Shown piece by piece: positions 46,419 through 58,843 of a stretch of DNA of 64,000 nucleotides. Position 1 is the first letter of the stretch. The number at the start of each line of letters is the position of its first letter. Below the pieces are notes generated by a model, which did no database searches, was not told the origin of the DNA, and was given only the letters and a program-made list of their open reading frames with translations. Made by a program: the position numbers and the translations under genes. The DNA is from Oreohelix idahoensis. Lineage: Eukaryota > Mollusca > Gastropoda > Stylommatophora > Oreohelicidae. The stretch spans positions 186,001-250,000 of the forward strand of contig JAMPIV010000584.1 in NCBI GenBank assembly GCA_024509875.1, given 5' to 3'.

Positions 46419-46842
46419 ACCACTCACATACACACATACACAGATAAGTGACGACAATTAGACGCACAAACGTGAAAACTATAGTAATGGAGTATGGGTA
46501 TTGGGACTAGCTGACCAACACTGGTAATAAGTTTTATGTTAATTTTTATTTATCATAAAAGAACTTCACAACAGTTATTATAAGATATCAAAAATACAAA
46601 AATCACAGATTACAGACTTAAATAAAGAAATAGACCCACTAAGTGTAATTCCCTCTGTAGAGAGAAAATCCCACAAGAAGAAGTTAATTAACCCCCAAAA
46701 GGTCAAAAGAATAGCACTAGAGTCTAAGATTTTACTATACTGCAAAGAACATAGTTTCTACGTTAATCTATTCTGAGATGAACAGTATTAGCAATACAAA
46801 GTAAGAAATAAACAAAGTGAGTACATGGATTATATGATAAAA

Positions 46843-48005
46843 GAATTACTGGTACTTGTGCGTTAATTCACCGGTTAAATTAAATTCTGGATATTTATTA
46901 CCCAAACCGAGCACCGTACTCTTTCTTGACTGAAAAAGTGTCATTTCACATTGTCCTCTCCCCCCCTCCCCCGTTGCTTAGAATTTTTTTTTAAACACGC
47001 CTGCCGTTTGTAAGGTTGTAGTCACGTAGCACATTCTGCCGTTGGGGAGTGAAGTGTTATAGACTTCGATGTACTGGGTCCCAGCTTTATGAGGTGGGGG
47101 TCGCCTGTTCCCTTCCTCGCTGCCGTTGCCTTCTCTAACGCAAGATCAGAGGCAGGTACCCTTTTACAGCTGGTTAGACTGATGCGTAACACTTGTTCCC
47201 TTCCTCGCTGCCGTTGCCTTCTCTAACGCAAGATCAGAGGCAGGTACCCTTTTACAGCTGGTAAGACTGATGCGTAACACCTGTTCCCTTCCTCGCTGCC
47301 GTTGCCTTCTCTAACGCAAGATCAGAGGCAGGTACCCTTTTACAGCTGATTATACTGATGCGTAACACCTGTTCCCTTCCTCGCTGCCGTTGCCTTCTCT
47401 AACGCAAGATCAGAGGCAGGTACCCTTTTACAGCTGGTTAGACTGATGCGTAACACCTGTTCCCTTCCTCGCTGCCGTTGCCTTCTCTAACTCAGGATCA
47501 GAGTCAGGTACCCATTTACAGCTGGTTATGGAGTGTTAGAGACTTCACCATACTAGGTCCAGCATCGAGAGGTGGGGAGACCAGTTTCCTTCCTCACTGT
47601 CTTTTCCTTCCCTAACTCAAAGTTAAGTACCCATTTATAGCTAGGTAGGCCCCATCTCTCGATGCTGGACCTAGTATGGTGAAGTCTCTAACACTTCATA
47701 ACAGGTGTCACGCATCAGTCAAACCAGCTGTAAATGGGTACCTGACTCTGATCTTGAGTTAGAGAAGGCAACGGCAGCGAGGAAGGGAACAGGTGTCACG
47801 CATCAGTCTAACCAGCTGTAAATGGGTACCTCACTCTGGTCAACTAAGAATGCACGAGAAACGCTTTTTTTTTTTTAACTTGCCTCCCAAATCACAATGT
47901 GAAATCAACCTTTTTCAGTGAAGAAAAAGTACGGTTATCAGTTTGGGTAATAAATATCCAGAATTTGATTTAACCGGTGAATTAACGCACAAGAACCGAA
48001 TTACT
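46843..48005 (+). mobile_element. Foldback transposon with 8-bp target duplication
   Basis: A 1,147-bp element (46851-47997) flanked by GAATTACT at 46843-46850 and 47998-48005. The ends are inverted: GGTACTTGTGCG on the left against CGCACAAGAACC on the right, one mismatch in 12, and the inversion continues for well over 100 bp. The left arm then holds five 88-bp repeats; the right arm holds about one and a half copies of the same repeat inverted; and a 45-bp block near 47530-47575 is the reverse complement of 47649-47697. The centre (about 47576-47648) is unpaired spacer. There is no coding frame, so it is non-autonomous. Long inverted arms with tandem sub-repeats are the Foldback architecture. 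The 8-bp duplication would suit hAT-, Merlin- or Mutator-type transposases; the superfamily is undetermined. Confidence 0.85.
47107..47546 (+). repeat. 88-bp tandem repeat, five copies
   Basis: Unit starts (GTTCCCTTCCTCGCTGCCGT) lie at 47107, 47195, 47283, 47371 and 47459, exactly 88 bp apart. Copies 1-4 are almost identical; the fifth is more divergent and resembles the inverted copies at 47704-47840. The array forms most of the left arm of the foldback element. Confidence 0.95.
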
Positions 48006-49640
48006 CATTCCAGCTTTCTCTCTTTCCATACAACCGTGGCCACGTTCATTCGTTCTTACCTAATTGTTGATTAGCAACGTCTGGAACAATCTTAGGACAC
48101 ACACAGCAAATCCAGTGTTATTTTGGCAAGGTAAACCCCAGCTCCTCAAAGACTGATTAAATCCACTTCTCTGGGGAACGTTTACTTTCTTACTGTTATT
48201 AAGATTTCTGTTTATGTCACATTAATTAGTCCAGGTAAGAAAATTGACAGTGCTCACAGTGTCAGTAGCTTGAGATTTCCATTTTCCATTCCGGTAAATT
48301 CTGTCAGTATAAAATTCCTTGCCACACCACAATGGTCGAACGTCAGGAAATGTTAATGTTTGATTATGTCGCCACAACGGGCTGAATGTAAATGAAATTG
48401 GGAAAAAGAAATCTGGATAGCTATAGGCCGAGTTAAAAGTTATTCTTAATATTCTTTGGGTTGGTACTCTGTCTCTTTCTGGGTGTAAACAAGATGCCAG
48501 ACAGATTCACCTTGAAGACCCAGTATTATATCAGAATGTTCTTTTGTACTGTTGGACTTAGATCCGTTATTCTCAGATTTATATGGAAGCCGCTGGTAGG
48601 TTTTGGGTTTGACCCAGTACTATGTATAGGAAGAAAAAATACAAAATACTTAACCACAATATAGTATTCTCAAACCTATCCTAACCCGCGTAAAATACCA
48701 TATTATTATCCACTTCGGTTATTTAACTTTAATAGCGAACTACAAGTATAGATCTTATTTTATCGTTTATAAAAAGAAACCCCGTGAAATAAGCGCTAGT
48801 CATTGATAAAATTACTCATCATGAATTAGAAATAAATATATATTTCGTCAGTACTTATAATGAATAGCGCATTTACTAGTCGATTAAAATATCTCTTACT
48901 GGTTAAATCAGTTAGTTAGATTAACGCTACAGACGGAACAATTTTGCTATAGATTATTTTAATTATGCTAGCCGTTTAACACGGTAAATCCTAGTAAAAT
49001 ATAAATGACGAACTTTAACAAGTAAATCACTCTACACAGAAAATCTAAGTGAAATATAATGATGGACTTAACAATTAAATCCCTCAAACTTCTAGTATAA
49101 TATTTACTGCAACACAAGAATTAAAACAACTCCAACGAAAACTTAGTAACTCCAAATAGTAAAATGGATTTAGAAATCGCAGCTAGATGTCTGAAAAATT
49201 TGTGGGTACTGGATAAATTGGGTTTGAAAGCTGGACTATATATATTAAATTTGCAGAACTTCGCTCGCTCTTGCGATATATAACACCTTTGGGGAATACT
49301 TCTTTCAAATTCTATATGAAAGGTAATTTTGACACAATCGCCGCCGAGTAGACGTGGTCCCACGGGCAAATCGTCTCTTTGATCTCGTCGATCCGTAGCT
49401 TAATTGCGTTTTCACGAACGAACGGACAAGGGGGGGGGGAGAAGGGGGGGGGGTAAATTGTAAATTATCTCCCTTTCTTTCAGATAATTCCCCGTGACCA
49501 ATTACTAACAAAAGTACGTCCTTTTGATGTTCTTCGTAAGCTTATCTCCCCCTGAGAAAGTGCAATCCATCACATGTACGACTTTTGAATAATCGCCATT
49601 GGTTCTACAAATATTTAACCCGTCCCCTCTCTCTAGGTGA

Positions 49641-49984
49641 AACATAGTCTGTTTGTAAACATTCCTCGTAGTTTATACGACATAGAGAAAAAGAAAATGT
49701 GCGTGGCCAGATTTAAATTTTGACAGATATAAAGAAGTGAAGGGGTCTGCGTTTAATAAAACGTGCATAACTAATTGAGGAAGCCAGGCGGAAAACAATG
49801 TAGATATATGAAATATATTTGCATAACCTCTGTCACAATACTCCACACCCTCATACAGACATAGATCACATTTAAATTATATTCCCGGTAGATTTGCAAG
49901 CGGCCACTTACAGTACAAGTAAAGCGTTTCGTTACTAAAACAAGGTGTAAACATGCTACATTTTTATATAAGCATATACAACGA
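49641..49984 (+). other. Spacer, nothing recognised
   Basis: AT-rich, no gene or repeat recognised. Confidence 0.45.
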
Positions 49985-50300
49985 CTTCTTCTTCTTCTTC
50001 CTCGTTCGTCCTGAAAAGGACGTTGGTTGCGTTGTGTTCGTTTACAGTGAAGCTGCGATATTTGCGCCTTTCGGCCGATACATCCGACTTCAGCACGGCA
50101 TTTTTTTGGGACCGGGTTTGCCTTCCCACTTCGATCCCTACTCTCTCAGCCAGACTGCAGTGATGCAGCATGTTTCCAGGACCACCACTTGGAGGTGGAT
50201 TAGGGTTTTGATCAGCTCTGGTTCGCTGACCCGGACACAATCAGACAAGGTATGGGTCGCTGACTGCATTCATCTCTCTTGCTGCGTCTTCGGTCCCATA
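49985..50300 (+). repeat. 300-bp dispersed repeat E, copy 2
   Basis: Inverted partner of 43345-43645, starting with a TTC run and reading through the same landmarks. The two copies lie 6.3 kb apart in opposite orientation. Confidence 0.7.
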
Positions 50301-51300
50301 CACCGACTTGAAAAACATGTCAGTAAGCTCCTGGTTGCGTAACAAAGACTATTAGTTTACTCGTAGTAGATGTAAAAATAAATGTAAAACGTTTTTCCAC
50401 AAAAAAGTGTTGCTGCAGTATGGAAACAAAACAACAGCTGATAAATAGTATTTTCTTACCAACTTCTTGCTATCAGCGTCAAACATGGTCCCTGACTCAA
50501 GCACGCGAGAGTAAAATATCATTCTGTAAGATGAGATGTTTAAGAGAAACCATTATTTTTACCAGGAGAGACAGAATGAGAAATGATGACATCAGATAAA
50601 TTGTAGGAATTACATTCTATAGATATATAAACACATAGAAAATATAGTGGGTTGGCCATCTTATGAGAATGGCAATAAACGACCACAATGCGCCTACAAC
50701 AGCAAAAGATCTGGATTCAGGGCGCGGGAAGACCCAGATGCAAAGACAACACAACAGACATCCTTCAGCAACAAGGCTCACTGCAGCCAAGGCAACACAC
50801 TTGACTCAAGAACACAAACTTCAGCTCCCCATTAAACTCCACGGCAATGGTGGAAGGTAAAAGTAAAAGTAGGTATTACTGCGTGGACAACGGTTGCACT
50901 ACCATGTTTTGTGGCTGACAGCGACGTTCGTCATGCTCACAATTACATCTTGTTCTTCCAAGAACTAAGAGCTCTTCAGAAGTAAATTAGCCAATTTCTC
51001 AAAGGTTATAAGAGTGTACGGGAATGACATGAAGCTTAGATGTTATGAAATATTGTGCTTGGACTTGTCTTTGCAAATGATCGGTGTAGACTGTAGATGG
51101 AGCTGGTAGATCTATCGTTTATATTTTGTTTTAAGTGACGGAAAAAGTGCACTTTACAACAGCTATACTGATATAGTAGTGGTACCGTTGCGTACCTTGG
51201 ATTTACAGGTTTATAAATGAATACAAGTGAAATTTATCCTCCCAAAAATGTTACCTATCTACGGCTGTATCGTATTATCATTACCCTGCCGCTCCCAAAG
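50301..51300 (+). other. Spacer with a possible LINE scrap
   Basis: Mostly unrecognised. Near 50645-50760 the plus strand reads WVGHLMRM followed by basic residues, which resembles the region after RT in many LINE proteins (GHVLRM). The match is too short to assign. Confidence 0.35.
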
Positions 51301-51341
51301 GAGCATAGACCTTGAACAAACGTATGCCAAGTCTTCCTGCC

Positions 51342-51600
51342 CTATGCCAATAGTTCAAGATCTTTCGGTGCTTTCTTCATCCCCTTAATGTCTGTCTTGC
51401 CATCACGCCTAGTGGCGTCTTGTAGGGCAACAACAAATTGATTCCACTTTGCTCGGTCGGCGGCCATCCTTCGTACAGTGCCCCAACTCTGGTTCATTCT
51501 TTGCATCTCAGCCTCCACAGTCCTCCGCCAGGTTGTTTTTGGGCGGCTTCTCTTTCGTTTTCCTTCAGGGGTCCAAAGCATAGCTGTTCTTGTGATGGCA
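51342..51600 (-). pseudogene. C-terminal tail of the RTE-like LINE protein
   Basis: This short frame (WTPEGKRKRSRPKTTWRRTV) matches the conserved basic C-terminal motif of RTE-type LINE proteins. It lies in a different frame from the RT above it, so a frameshift or small loss separates the two near 51600, and the GHVLRM-like link usually found between them is not seen. Its end near 51340 probably approximates the 3' end of the LINE. Confidence 0.75.
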
Positions 51601-53349
51601 TCGGGGTCTCTTCTGCCAGCGTCTGCCAGCTATGATGGTGTGCATGTCCTCTTGCTTGCTCCGAGTAAGCAGATCTTGGTTGGTGATGGTATTCGGCCAA
51701 AAGATTCGGTGAATTTTTCTTAGGCATGTTGTGTGAAAAGAGGACAATTTCGACATTTCCTTCTCTGTAACTCTCCAGCATTCCGCACCATAGAGAAGCA
51801 CAGAAAGCACACAGCTCTGATATAATCTTAATTTTGTGCTTCTGCTGTATTGAGAGGACTTCCAGATGTTGTTTAGGCTAAAAAAGGCTCTTCTTGCCTT
51901 ATTCATTCTGATGTTGATGTCTTTGCCTGCCCCGCCGTCTGGTGTTACTATGCTTCCTAGGTATGTGAAGGTATCTGTCTGTACCAGTTGCTGATTCCTT
52001 ACTGATATGGGCTCAGGGTTGCTCACATTGAGCGTCATGACCTCTGACTTCTTACAATTGATGTTCAAGCCCACCTGCTGGCTAAACTTATTAAGTCTAT
52101 TCGTTTTTTCCTGGATGTATTGATGTGAATGTGCTAGTAGTGCAATGCCATCTGCATATTCCAGATCTTCCAATGTAGAAAATGTAGTCCATCTTATTCC
52201 TCTTGGACTGCCCTCTGTTGTCTGGCGCATCACCCAATCTATGACTGTTAAAAATAGAGTGGTTGATAAGGGGCATCCCTGTCGTACTCCCGTCTTCACC
52301 TCAAAGGTTAGGTTGCTCTGCCCAACACTACACGTAAAGTTGGCATAGAGGCTTTTTATGATTGACACTATGCAGCTTGGAATTCCATAAGCCCTTAGTA
52401 TTTTCCATAAACTGTCCCTATGTATGCTGTCAAAAGCCTTTTCAAAATCAACGAAATTTATGTAAAACTGTCTTTGCCATTCTGTGCACTGCTCTATAAT
52501 GTTCCTGAGAGTGAATATATGATCTACACATCTTCTGTTCTTTCTAAATCCTGCTTGTTCTTTCCTCAGTTTGTGGTCTACTGCTTTTGAAATTCTCTGT
52601 ATAATTATCCTGCCTAGTATTTTGCTGGGAACTGAGAGAAGAGTGATTCCTCTCCAATTATTGCAGTCTGCAAGATCTCCCTTCTTGGGCACTTTGACAA
52701 TTATTCCTTTGTTCCACTCTGATGGTGTTGTCCCCGTTTTCCAGACTTGTGCAAATAGTGGTTCTAATAGTTCTGCTGCTAGCTCAGGGTCTGTTTTAAA
52801 TAGCTCTGCATTTAAGTTATCATGGCCAGGAGCTTTTCCGTTCTTTAACCCTTTGATTGCTGTGATGATTTCTTCTTTTCGTGGAATGTCTGTATTTACA
52901 TCTAGATCGTTTTCAACCTCAGGAACATTCAATTGTGTCTTTGGTGGTTCCTTGTTCAGAGTTTCTCTGAAGTGCTCTGCCCGTCTTTTTTCTTGCCCCT
53001 CTGCTGTCGTGATGAGATTTCCTTGCTTATCTCTTACTAATGTAATATTGTTTGCACCTCGTTTTCCGCTGATGAATTTAGTTATTTTGTATACTGTGCT
53101 TTGTTCATTTCTCAGTGCTGCCTCTTCTGCCTGTCTTGCAAGATCGTTTAGGAAATTCCTTTTGTTGGCTCGGGTTTGCCGTTTAACTTCCTTGTCCTGC
53201 TGACTGTACTGTTTGCTATATGGTTGTTTTAACCTGGGGGGAACTTCGCTTCTGTTTTCTTTCTTTTCATTTCCTTTCTCAGTGTTATGGTGTTTAATGT
53301 TTCTGGTGTTATCCAGTCTTGCTTCTTCCTTTCCTGGAATCCCAAGCAT
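51565..53349 (-). pseudogene. LINE reverse transcriptase (RTE-like), inactive
   Basis: 594 codons of non-LTR retrotransposon RT, which would prime cDNA synthesis at a nicked target. Motifs: PKKGDLADCNNWRGITLL, QAGFRKNRRCVDHIF, FVDFEKAFDSIHR, TGVRQGCPLS and YADG (52148-52159). The last should be YADD; the second catalytic Asp is Gly by one base change, so the enzyme should be dead. The C-terminal part (YLGSIVTPDGG, LRLYQSCVLSVLLYGAECW) fits RTE/CR1-type RTs. The N-terminal 100 residues belong to the linker after the endonuclease. A frameshift separates it from the upstream endonuclease and another from the tail. Clade assignment to RTE rests on motif resemblance only. Confidence 0.88.
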
Positions 53350-54174
53350 GATTTACTGCTTTCCTTATATATTGTTGAAATGGTGTTGAATTTCTGGTCT
53401 ATATCATCAGTCAATGTCTTTTCCTGACTTTTGGCAAATTGATATCATTTCTTTATGTCAGCCGCAAAAACTTTTCTGGTAAGGGGGTCCTTCAATTTGC
53501 TGATGTCAAACCTTTTCTGTGTAGTTACAGTTGGTCCAGCCCTTCTTAGTTTCACTTTCAGTTTTGCTACTACTAAATGGTGATCACTACCCACATCTGC
53601 ACCACTTCTTACCTTCACATCTTGTAATGCATGTCTCCATCTACCGTTAATCATGATGTGGTCTATCTGGTTTCTGTCCCGACCATTTGGTGATTCCCAT
53701 GTTAATTTGTGAATTTCTTTATGTGGGAAAAGTGTTCCTCCAATGACCAGGTTGTTAATACTACAGAAACTTATTAATTTATCCCCATTTTCGTTTGCTG
53801 TTCCGCTGCCGCATTTCCCCATTACTCTTTCATTATATGTATTGTGTGTTCCAACTTTCGCATTGAGGTCTCCCATTACTATAATAAGATCATATCTAGG
53901 TGTGTCTTCCATTTCTTTCTGCAGTTGTTGATATAATTCATCCTTGACCTCTTCATAGCTGTCATTCGTTGGTGTGTAGCATTGTATTATTGTAGTATTG
54001 GTGAATCTACCTCTCAGTCTTAATCTTTTCAGTCTGTTGTTGATGGGTTCCCATTCCAGTAATGTCCTTTCTATTCCTTTCTGTAAAATAATGGCTACGC
54101 CTTCATTGTGCTGTCCATCCTCTCTTCCGGAGTAAAGTACTGTTTCTCCTGTTGCTGTTTTAACTTTTCCTGTC
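53250..54174 (-). pseudogene. LINE apurinic-type endonuclease, 3' part
   Basis: This is the larger part of the endonuclease that nicks the target DNA. Visible on the minus strand are YSGREDG, IQCYTPTNDS, VMGDLNAKVG (catalytic Asp/Asn) and DHIMINGRWR and GSDHHLVVAKL (catalytic Asp-His), all in one frame from 54174 to a stop at 53445. After the stop the same frame continues to about 53229 and then shifts into the RT frame. The upstream end is cut off exactly at the target duplication of element C, and the missing start is at 63286-63473. Confidence 0.88.
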
Positions 54175-56430
54175 TGTAGTGGTGTTGATGGTATTGTATG
54201 ATGGTGATATTACTAAATGTAATTGTATGAGGCCAGCTGTGAAGGCTCCTGAGATAAAATGTAGTTGAGAATTGTCAGAAGGCCTTTCTTGCTACCACTA
54301 CGACCTCACACTTAATTTTTTTTAATGAATGTGGCTACGTAAAGTGTCTAGGGTTATGATATGTAGTGTGGTGTAATAGGTTATAGATATACCCACAGAT
54401 ATTTAACAAGACTAATAATATTAATAAATGTTAAAATACACTGAACTAACTCACGTGTGTAAAATTTTTTGATAAAATTATATTACATTTATTTTGTTCT
54501 GGATCAATTTTTTAGGTTGACCAGAACTTAAAAGGATTTAGAGATTATGAAAGAAATGCATGGAATATTATATCATAAATGCAATAGTGTACATATATAT
54601 GTACTATACTAGTTAGTTTTATTAAAATGTTCTAGTAGTCATCTACTTGGGAGGATAGTTAATGTTTGTGCTGTTGGGGTGGCCTCATCACACCTGTCTA
54701 TATTAACTACACAGTGTCCAGAAAATGGTGGGAATTTTTATGGGGATATTAGTAACTACAAAGCGTTGGTGAATGTCCAGCAGACCAGAGGCTCACTCAT
54801 CTTGTAGTTGTAGCTCTGGTGCTGAAATCAGGTGGTCCCACCTCTCCGTGCTGGCGGGCAATAATGGTGGTCTCTGTCACAAGTACTGCACAGATACACT
54901 CGAGTAAAGTCACCAACTGAATAGACACTGCTTTGTTGACAACAGAAACTCACAGCTCTGCAATCAAAGTATGGGCCATGTGTCAAAATCTATTCTCTAC
55001 CCACGTCTGGACACAACACTGACACAACAACCACATCATACAGACAGGTCAGATCTCTCTGACCAAACAGCACATTTACCATGGTGGTTTTACATCAGAT
55101 AGATCCTCCCAGACTATAGATTCTGAAAAATATTTATTAGTTTTCTGCCCTAAAAGAGGATAGGTAATATTTTTCATTATTCTCAACACTTGATCTGTCT
55201 TGCCTAACCCTTGCTGGAGTTTATGTATATTGTTGGTCCCTAGACCCTGACTTGGGCGGGGGGTCTAGAGCAAATCCCTACTTGTTTGTAAGGCTAGATT
55301 TCGATATGGCAGTATCAAATCACTCAAACATGAAACAATATTCAAAATATATAAAGAAATAATTTCAATCTTACCAGATTATGAATAAATAACACAGAAT
55401 TGCTAGCAAAACTCAGCTGAGCTGCTGGCTATAGTATGGCGTCCCTAAACTTCTTTCACTTTCTTTCATATGGAAATCACCACACTTTAAAATCTGTGTC
55501 TATCACTGAACAACTATTGAGAAATGACCCCAAATCCGCGTCTAAGCGCCGACAATATGCTTGTCTGTGGCAAATCACTGCCTAGGTTTTTTTGAATTTC
55601 AAATTTCCTACACTAAAGTCATTTCAGTCATGCTTCAGTCAAGTATGGATGGTTATCTGTTAGTCTGTCCGTCTCTACTTGCGTTTCTACAAAAATGTAC
55701 TTGATTTTTGAACCAACCTTTCTCTCCCCTCCAAAATTTTTGTCGTTAAAAGTTATTTTTAGACACAGCCACCACAAATATCCCTTCTCTTCCATACTAC
55801 GTAGATTTGAACACCTGCGTCTCGAGGTCGTGTTTTTTTTTTCTATTAGCGACACTTTTAGATTCAATACAGTCTGTCGATGATGTGAACAACACTGTCT
55901 TTTATCATTATCTTCAATATTATCTATCCGTCTGTAAAATTAAGAACATATTAGTTCACTGCTCAGAATGGGCCATCCGGCCAGCTAATTTTTATATTCC
56001 TAACATTAATATTAAGAAAAAAGTACTTTTTAAATTTTGTAATATTCCAAACATCTGCGTTTTAGCCGCTGAATTCAAATCAAGGGCTTGGTATTGCAAA
56101 AGCGTCCAATAAATGACTGTGGCGTAACATATCTATGGTCCCTTCTGTCGAGTTGCTTACTTTTTATGTCAACTTGGGAAACGTGACTTTTCTCCGTTCC
56201 CCCCCCCAATTGCGTCTCCTTAGCCTTTCTAGTCTCACGCAATCTTTCCAGTCATATTTTTTCCTTTTTATCCGCCGTTCCCCTCCTGTCTAGCGAGTCA
56301 ATTTTTATGGAGGGTGATGACCCGCGGTCTAGGCGATCATGTACTATTCGCAGCCTACGCATTATGTTTTTATCCTTAAATGTTATCTTTGGAGGTATTT
56401 TACCGTTGTATCTCTGTCAATTTCACTACA
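54175..56430 (-). repeat. 3' LTR of element C
   Basis: 2,256 bp, bounded by TGTAGTG/CACTACA. On the minus strand it follows the purine-rich AAGTGGGGAGATG, a likely polypurine tract. Confidence 0.93.
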
Positions 56431-56517
56431 CATCTCCCCACTTGAAAACATGCCTATGGCAAGTTCCAAAACCAGCGATACACATAGGTAAAATTACTCC
56501 TCACGTCTGCCACTACT

Positions 56518-58400
56518 CTAATTTTGATCACAGGGGTGCCGACTGAGGAAATCTGCACCGACATTCAATTTGCCTGGGATATATTGGATACTAAACTGAT
56601 AAGGTTGAAGCAATAAAGACCACCTCAGCAATCTTGCGTTTTCATGCTTAGCCTGAGATAAGAATACGAGAGGCTGATGGTCCGTCTCCACCACAAAAGT
56701 CCTACCATACAGATAGATTTGAAACTTCTTTATTGCCCAGATTAACGCTAAACATTCTTTTTCGCTTGTGGAGTATCCTTGTTCCGCCTTATTCAATTTG
56801 CGGCTCGCATAAGCGACTGGTTTCAGTTCCCCATCAGGTGAAGATGATCTTTGCAACAAAGCCCCTCCGAGTCCTACATTACTTGCATCGGTTCTTAAGA
56901 CAAAGTCCTGTGTCAAATCAGGCAGTTTGAGAATAGGCTTGCTAGTGAGTTTTTCTTTTAACTCTTGGAACGCTAGTTCACATTGTGCAGTCCAAATAAT
57001 TTTATCTGGAAGTCCCTTGCGAGTCAGATCAGTCAGAGGAGCACATATAGCGTTAAAATTTTTGATGTATTTCTGATAAAATCCGCATAACGACACGAAT
57101 GATCGCACGTCTTTTTTTGTTTGTGGCCTAGGTGCTCTCTGCAGTTTTTCCAAGTTCTTAGGATCAGGGGTCATATTACCCTGATATACAGTGTGTCCCA
57201 AGAATTCCAACTCTTTGCATCCAATACAACATTTTGTTGGCCTAGCAGTTAAGTTCGCCTCCCGAAGTCTATCAAACAACATCTCCAGAGCTTCAATGTG
57301 TTCTTCAAATGTCTCGGTGGCGACGAGAATATCATCCATGAAATTCGTGATACATGGGTTATTCAGGGGATCCAACAATTTGCGCATCATCCTTGAAAAC
57401 ACACTCGGAGCATTTTTCAGTCCGAATGGTAGCATATTGAATTCATAATGTCCATCCGAAGTGCTAAAAGCCAAATAAGGTCTCACTTCAGGCTTCACTG
57501 GGATCTGGTAATAGCCTTTACTAAGATCCACCTTTGAAAAGTATTTTGCCTTGTTCAGTCTGGCAAATAACTGTTTTGTGTCTGGTAATGGATCCACTTG
57601 TCCTTCTGTGACAGCATTCAGTTTCCTGTAATCTATGCACAGTCTGTGTTCCCCAGACGGTTTTCTCAACAAAACGACACTAGAACTAAAAGATGATTCA
57701 CTGTGCGAAATAATCCCCTCCTTCAACAAATACTCTATTTCTTCCTTCAATGCCTTCTCCTTCGCGAACGGAATAGAATAGGCTCTCATACAGATTGGGT
57801 TTGAGTCTACCAGTTTCATGTCATACTGTAGCAAATTTGTATGGCCTGGTTTATCTGTTAATACATCTGTATGTTCCTCCAGAACTTGTTGAACTCTCTC
57901 CCTCTGGTTTTTAGTCAGGTGCTTACTGACTTTTACCTGTGCTGCGGTTTCACAAGGATGTAATGGGTATTCATGTGAGGTGAGTGGTTCTTTTTGCATC
58001 TGGGTTGCAATAGCCAAGGTCAATAAGGGGGTGCTTTCCTGGAGTGGTCTGTCCAGATACTTCTTTAACAGGTTTACATGATAAACTTTTTCCTTCCCCT
58101 TTTTGTCAATTTTATAGTTTGTTCTAGACACCTTCTCTAGAACCGTATATGGACCTTGCCAACCAATTTGTAATTTATTCTGGCTTCCGGGTAGTAGAAG
58201 CAGCACCTTCTCTCCGACTGCCAGTTCCCTGTCCTTTGCCTTCCTATTAAAATATGCTGCATGTTTCTTCCTGGCTTGCTTCAAATTATCATTTGCCAGT
58301 TTCCATCCAGCTTTCAAACGATTGGTCAGTTCGTTCACATATTGATAAGATGAGGTAACAGTCTCTTCCGCCTTCTCATCTGTCCAGGTCCTTAATAAAA
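56518..58400 (-). CDS. pol: Integrase tail, GPY/F module, RT and RNase H of element C
   Basis: The first codons (LRTWTD..) align with the end of the integrase C-terminal region of element B; the first Met is at 58338. Then come GPY/F (WQGPYTV near 58150), RT (CIDYRKLN, VDLSKGYYQIP, FGLKNAPSVF, FMDD at 57331-57342) and RNase H (RTDASNVG, EKECLAL, ETDHQPL), ending LSRHPCDQN. All RT and RNase H catalytic motifs are present and the frame is open. It would be expressed as part of a gag-pol polyprotein, but the stop at 58401 cuts it off from gag and protease. Confidence 0.9.
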
Positions 58401-58843
58401 TTACATCTGGATCTTTAATTTATCATACTTATTTTTCATGGAACCCATCGGGTTCCGTCCATTAGAAGCTTTATAATGAGGACTTTTCTTCCTAGAATCA
58501 TCACTCACAAATCGACCACTACCAATTTTTCTCTGGGGTTTGTCTCCCCACTTAAGATTGCTTATGAGAGATCTTCGCTCTCTTTTCTGTTCTTCCAGTT
58601 TATATAAGTCTGACCGAGGGATTGTCATCTTATCCTGGGTAAAATTTCTTCTTTGTACTCTTCGCATAGTGGCCATGTTAATCCATTCAAGTGAAGACTG
58701 GGTGTGAAAAGGGGGCTCCCATTCCACTTTGTCTACCCGAGTATAATTAGTTTTCCTTTCAGGCCTAAAGTTGCCCCGTGGCGTTTCTAGGTCCTGCACA
58801 TATTTTCTCTTTGTGGGTGTTCCCTCATGAAATACGCCACATG
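58401..58843 (-). other. Unrelated sequence in place of the integrase DDE core
   Basis: The gag-protease frame runs out of integrase homology at EACGVF (near 58843), right at the CPQC of the H2C2 finger, and continues for about 145 codons with no similarity to integrase. These are rich in Lys, Arg and Ser (for example NFRPERKTNYTRV). It stops at 58401, where integrase homology resumes in the next frame. In element B the same interval is about 560 bp and holds all three catalytic residues. The origin of the replacement is unknown: captured DNA, recombination with another element, or a spacer. Confidence 0.8.

Noticed and set aside
47107..47546. CRISPR-like array (regular 88-bp spacing)
   Set aside because: Whole units repeat, there are no unique spacers, the host is eukaryotic, and the array is part of a foldback element.
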